Shown here in pieces: positions 7,006 to 10,210 of a stretch of DNA of 10,210 nt. The stretch spans positions 1-10,210 of the forward strand of contig CAMWHN010000058.1 of NCBI GenBank assembly GCA_947174085.1. The letters are read 5' to 3'. The stretch is from an uncultured Ruminococcus sp. GTDB taxonomy: Bacteria; Bacillota; Clostridia; Oscillospirales; Ruminococcaceae. How positions within the stretch are numbered: position 1 is the first letter of the stretch; every line of letters begins with the position of its first letter. Position numbers and translations under genes: made by a program. A model generated the notes under the pieces. The model was not told the origin of the DNA. It was given only the letters and a program-made list of their open reading frames with translations, and ran no database searches.

Positions 7006-8544
7006 ATGGAATTACGAATGAATAAAGCTGTTATTTCAGCCAGTGAAACTGCTGGAAGTACTACGCAAGAACAAGGTGTTGAATTAGATTATGTATTGCC
7101 TGATTATTATCCGGACGTGTGTAAATTAATTAAATGCTTTATTAAGCCGAGTATTGTCAATGAATCTGTAAGCGAAAACAGATTGTCTTATGAATTGCTT
7201 GCGGAAATCAGAATTTTATATTGCAGTGAAAATAGCCATGTGTTACAGTGTGTGACACAGAATCTGCATTTTTCACGAACGGCAGAATTACCCGCAGGCG
7301 AAAATATTATGACAGAAATTTTACCAGTCACGGATTATGTAAACTGCCGTGCAGTTAGCAGAAGAAGATTAGACGTGCGTGGCGCAATTACGATTTGTAT
7401 CAAGAGTATTGCTGTAAAGCAACAGGAAGCTTTATGCGATGTATTCGGGAAAAATATGCAGTTACAGAAAAAGCCTTTGCAATATCAGGCAAAAAGAATT
7501 AACAGCATGAATCATATTGTACTGGCGGAAGAATTAGAACTTGGCAATTCTAAACCGGCTTTATTACATGTTGTGCGCTGTGAAGCACAGCCTGTAGAAC
7601 AAAGTCATAAACTTGTTTCCGGAAATTTATTGGCACAGGGAAATTTACAAATTCAGATTTTATATGCCTGCGAAAAAGACGGCGATAGTAGCTTGGAATC
7701 TATGAGTTTTCGTATTCCGTATAGCCAGATGATTGAATTAGACGGCGTAGAAGAACAAGATACTTGTCAAGTATTATGCTCTGTTGCGTCCTGTGATTTA
7801 AAGCCTGTTACTGACGAAAATGGCGATATTAGAATATTGCGCTGTGAGGCAGAATTAAGATTATCTTGTGTAGCACTAAGAATCGCAACAGAATCACTTG
7901 TTTGTGATGCATTTTCAACGGAACACCCTTGTTTGATTAAAAAAACGAAATTAATTACCAGCAGTACGCCTGTAAATTTTTCCGAAATGCTAGTATGTAA
8001 TACGAAATTAAATTGCACAGACGGTGAATTAGACTGTGTCTATGATGCTTGGTGTGAAATTAAAAATCTGACAACTAGTATTGAAAATGCGGAAATTTGT
8101 ATTAATGGCATGTTAAGCTGTTTTGTGCTTGTGAAAGAAAATACTGGTATGCCTAAATTATTAGAAAAAGAAGAATCTTTTGAACATAAATTCACAGTAC
8201 AGGGATTAGGCGCACAGGATATGTTACAAGTAAGAGCTTTTGCTGAAAATTGTTCTTATACGCTGTCTGGGTCTTCTGAAGTTATATTAAAAACAGAATT
8301 GCGCATGGAAGGGACTGTGACACATTGTACGGAAACCGAAGTTTTATCTGATATTGAAATTCAGGAAGATACAGAACATGATAAAAATTTTGCGTTAAAA
8401 TTATATTTCGGCAGGGCGCAGGAAAGTATTTGGGAGATTGCAAAACGCTGTCATACAAGTGTAGAAGCGATTATGGAAGAAAATGAATTAACGCAGGAAT
8501 ATTTGTCTGAAAATAGCATGTTGCTGATTCCGATTACAAATTAA
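7006..8544 (+). CDS. sipL: SPOCS/LysM spore coat morphogenetic protein, SipL-like
   Basis: The 512-residue product has the layout of SipL, the SpoIVA-interacting protein of Clostridioides difficile: repeated SPOCS (DUF3794) segments followed by a C-terminal LysM domain. The first SPOCS segment (about 25-120) includes the typical LDYVLPDYYPDVCK. Further beta-rich segments lie at about 180-295 and 300-440. An acidic linker leads to the LysM domain (about 466-509; YFGRAQESIWEIAKR with W476, ending NSMLLIPI). No signal peptide is present, as expected for a protein acting in the mother-cell cytoplasm at the forespore surface. In C. difficile the SipL LysM domain binds SpoIVA rather than only glycan. 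spoIVA starts 27 nt downstream here, which strongly supports this role. ATG 7006 was preferred to TTG 6997 on ribosome-site spacing. Other SPOCS/LysM proteins exist, so orthology is likely but not proven. Confidence 0.88.
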   Translation: MELRMNKAVISASETAGSTTQEQGVELDYVLPDYYPDVCKLIKCFIKPSIVNESVSENRLSYELLAEIRILYCSENSHVLQCVTQNLHFSRTAELPAGENIMTEILPVTDYVNCRAVSRRRLDVRGAITICIKSIAVKQQEALCDVFGKNMQLQKKPLQYQAKRINSMNHIVLAEELELGNSKPALLHVVRCEAQPVEQSHKLVSGNLLAQGNLQIQILYACEKDGDSSLESMSFRIPYSQMIELDGVEEQDTCQVLCSVASCDLKPVTDENGDIRILRCEAELRLSCVALRIATESLVCDAFSTEHPCLIKKTKLITSSTPVNFSEMLVCNTKLNCTDGELDCVYDAWCEIKNLTTSIENAEICINGMLSCFVLVKENTGMPKLLEKEESFEHKFTVQGLGAQDMLQVRAFAENCSYTLSGSSEVILKTELRMEGTVTHCTETEVLSDIEIQEDTEHDKNFALKLYFGRAQESIWEIAKRCHTSVEAIMEENELTQEYLSENSMLLIPITN

Positions 8545-8571
8545 TAAATCAAACCAGAGAGGTTATAATTC

Positions 8572-10044
8572 ATGAAAGATATTTATAATGATATTGCCCA
8601 ACGTACCGGAGGGGATATTTATATTGGTGTCGTAGGTCCTGTGCGTACAGGTAAATCTACGCTGATTAAGCGATTTATGGAAACGCTTGTCATTCCTAAT
8701 ATTGAAAGTGATTACAAAAAAGAACGTGCTGTTGATGAATTGCCCCAATCTGCTGCCGGAAAGACGATTATGACAACAGAGCCTAAATTTATTCCAGAAG
8801 AAGCTGTGTCAGTATGTTTAGAAGACGGTGCAAAATTTAGAACCAGAATGATTGACTGTGTGGGCTATATTGTGCCTAGCTCTCTAGGATATATTGAAAA
8901 TGAAATGCCTCGCATGGTTATGACACCTTGGTTTGATGAAGAAATTCCGTTTAATATGGCTGCTGAAATCGGTACACAAAAAGTGATTACAGAACATGCA
9001 ACTATCGGATTAGTTGTCACAACAGATGGCAGTATTTCAGATATTCCCAGAGAAGAATATGCCGAATGTGAAGAACGTGTAATTCATGAATTACAAGAAT
9101 TAGGCAAGCCATTTGTTGTGTTATTAAACTGCGTTAATCCTGAATCAGAAGAAGCCAAAGCTTTAGCTTTACAAATGCAGGAAAATTATCATACAACAGT
9201 ATTGCCAGTTAGCTGTATTCAGTTGCAAGAATCAGATATTAAAAAAATTTTAACAGCATTATTATATGCGTTTCCCATCAGGGAAGTTAATTTTGCTATG
9301 CCAAGCTGGATTTCTATGCTGGAAAAAGGTCACCCAGTAAAACAAGAAGTTTTTTCTGTTATCAGACAATCTGCACAAGATTTAATTACTGTCAAAGATG
9401 CGACAAAATTAGCAAAGCCAATTTGTGATTGTCAGTATGTTATGCATGCGAATGCATCTGAAATTGATTTAGGCAATGGCTCTGTGACAATTGCTGTCAC
9501 GTTACATCATACATTATTTTTTAATATTTTAAGTGAGGCAACTGGATTAGATATTCGTGATGAAAGTAATTTGCTTGAAATTTTGCGTGAATTATGCGAA
9601 GTTAGAAAATCTTATGCCAGATTAGAACCAGCTCTAAAAGAAGTCGAAGCGACTGGTTATGGCATTGTTATGCCTACTCTGGAAGAATTAAGTCTCGAAG
9701 AACCCGAAATTATTAAGCAAGGCGGTAAATATGGCGTACGTTTAAGAGCCTCTGCACCGTCTATTCACATGATGCGTGCCGGCATTAATACAACAGTTAG
9801 TCCAATTGTTGGGTCAGAAAAACAAAGTGAAGAATTAATTATGTATTTATTACAGGGCTTTGAAGAAAATCCAACGAAAATTTGGAGTTCTAATATTTTT
9901 GGCAAGTCTTTACATGAGCTTGTGAATGAAGGCTTGCATAATAAATTATTTAAAATGCCTGTAGAAGCTCGTATGAAATTACAGGAAACTTTGGAACGAG
10001 TGATTAACGAGGGTTGCTCTGGATTAATTTGTTTTATATTATAA
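8572..10044 (+). CDS. spoIVA: Stage IV sporulation protein A, coat basement-layer ATPase
   Basis: SpoIVA polymerises with ATP hydrolysis on the outer forespore membrane to form the platform on which the spore coat assembles. The 490 residues match the family's usual length of about 490. The opening RTGGDIYIGVVGPVRTGKST includes the Walker A loop (G22-T30, catalytic K28). Sensor threonines T68-T69 lie in MTTEPKF, and the Walker B-like aspartate D95 in MIDCVGY. All sit two residues earlier than the Bacillus subtilis residues I recall (K30, T70/T71, D97). LLNCVNP (184-190) stands where GTPases carry NKxD, in keeping with the family's ATP use. The C-terminus GCSGLICFIL resembles the conserved end needed for membrane targeting in B. 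subtilis. ATG has GAGAGGT 8 nt upstream. No good promoter lies in the 27-nt gap, so it is probably co-transcribed with sipL. Confidence 0.98.
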   Translation: MKDIYNDIAQRTGGDIYIGVVGPVRTGKSTLIKRFMETLVIPNIESDYKKERAVDELPQSAAGKTIMTTEPKFIPEEAVSVCLEDGAKFRTRMIDCVGYIVPSSLGYIENEMPRMVMTPWFDEEIPFNMAAEIGTQKVITEHATIGLVVTTDGSISDIPREEYAECEERVIHELQELGKPFVVLLNCVNPESEEAKALALQMQENYHTTVLPVSCIQLQESDIKKILTALLYAFPIREVNFAMPSWISMLEKGHPVKQEVFSVIRQSAQDLITVKDATKLAKPICDCQYVMHANASEIDLGNGSVTIAVTLHHTLFFNILSEATGLDIRDESNLLEILRELCEVRKSYARLEPALKEVEATGYGIVMPTLEELSLEEPEIIKQGGKYGVRLRASAPSIHMMRAGINTTVSPIVGSEKQSEELIMYLLQGFEENPTKIWSSNIFGKSLHELVNEGLHNKLFKMPVEARMKLQETLERVINEGCSGLICFIL

Positions 10045-10054
10045 TAAAATTTTG

Positions 10055-10085
10055 GCACGGTGATTGCATAATCACTGTGCTTTTT
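10055..10085 (+). terminator. Intrinsic terminator after spoIVA
   Basis: An 11-bp stem, GCACGGTGATT (10055-10065) with AATCACTGTGC (10070-10080), has one G-T pair and closes a 4-nt loop GCAT. TTTTT follows at 10081-10085. It starts 10 nt after the spoIVA stop and marks the end of the sporulation unit. Confidence 0.92.
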
Positions 10086-10171
10086 GCTTAAAATTTGTCA
10101 ATCTGCACAAAATTCTAAAAATAAAATATATAAAATTGATAATTTTCAAGAAATGCTTTTTCAGGAAACAC

Positions 10172-10200
10172 TTGCCTTTTTTGAAAAATTCTGATATAAT
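10172..10200 (+). promoter_or_regulatory. Extended -10 sigma-A-type promoter pointing out of the window
   Basis: TTGCCT (10172-10177, four of six bases of TTGACA), a 17-nt spacer, and a perfect TATAAT (10195-10200) preceded by TG at 10192-10193. The preceding 80 bases are very A/T-rich and could aid polymerase binding. Start of transcription would be near 10207, for a gene beyond the window. I see no coding sequence between the spoIVA terminator and this site. Confidence 0.72.
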
Positions 10201-10210
10201 ATAACTATTA

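Noticed and set aside
8452..8459. CATACAAG inside the LysM-coding region, resembling a sigma-E -10 for spoIVA
   Set aside because: No -35-like ATA element occurs 13-15 nt upstream, and the bases are needed to code a conserved LysM segment.
9765..10058. 97-codon - strand open frame opposite the end of spoIVA
   Set aside because: It is antisense to the conserved SpoIVA C-terminus, starts inside that gene and has no promoter or ribosome site of its own.
1..10210. Mobile elements, CRISPR arrays, tRNA or rRNA genes
   Set aside because: I saw no transposase or integrase, no spaced direct repeats, no terminal inverted repeats and no recognisable RNA gene; all long frames are accounted for by glycan or sporulation genes.

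Overview
The window is AT-rich, and all nine genes lie on the + strand. It comes from a low-GC, endospore-forming Firmicute. SpoIVA and a SipL-type SPOCS/LysM protein are hallmarks of endospore formers, and the SipL type in place of Bacillus SpoVID points to Clostridia (anaerobic gut lineages are plausible). AGGAGG-type ribosome sites with GTG and TTG starts fit this. I cannot name a genus.

Region 1 (1-6887) is a tightly packed polysaccharide operon. In order it encodes a polyprenyl-phosphate sugar-1-phosphate transferase (5' end outside the window), mannose-1-phosphate guanylyltransferase, GDP-mannose 4,6-dehydratase, two GT4 glycosyltransferases, a GDP-4-keto-6-deoxy-D-mannose reductase (Rmd type), and a small coiled-coil protein of unknown function. 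Four junctions are overlaps of 4 nt (ATGA or GTGA) or gaps of 20 nt or less. The three nucleotide-sugar enzymes form a complete route from mannose-1-phosphate to GDP-D-rhamnose. The initiating transferase and the two GT4 enzymes would start a lipid-linked glycan and add sugars, probably D-rhamnose or D-mannose. Phosphomannomutase, flippase, polymerase and ABC exporter are not visible, so the locus must continue upstream or rely on genes elsewhere. A hairpin plus T-run at 6902-6938 ends the operon.

Region 2 (6939-10085) is a sporulation unit. Immediately after the terminator is a sequence resembling a sigma-E (mother-cell) promoter. It is followed by a strong Shine-Dalgarno and a gene for three SPOCS-like segments plus a C-terminal LysM domain (SipL-like). 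Then, 27 nt on, comes spoIVA, the ATPase that forms the basement layer of the spore coat. SipL is the known SpoIVA partner in Clostridioides difficile, so the two partners appear to be co-transcribed here. A strong hairpin terminator follows spoIVA.

Region 3 (10086-10210) holds no gene. It is AT-rich and ends in a good extended -10 sigma-A-type promoter pointing out of the window.

I see no mobile element, CRISPR array, tRNA, rRNA or phage gene. The points most worth following up are the coiled-coil protein closing the glycan operon, the pairing of sipL with spoIVA, and the possibility that a D-rhamnose glycan operon beside coat-assembly genes makes a spore-surface polysaccharide.
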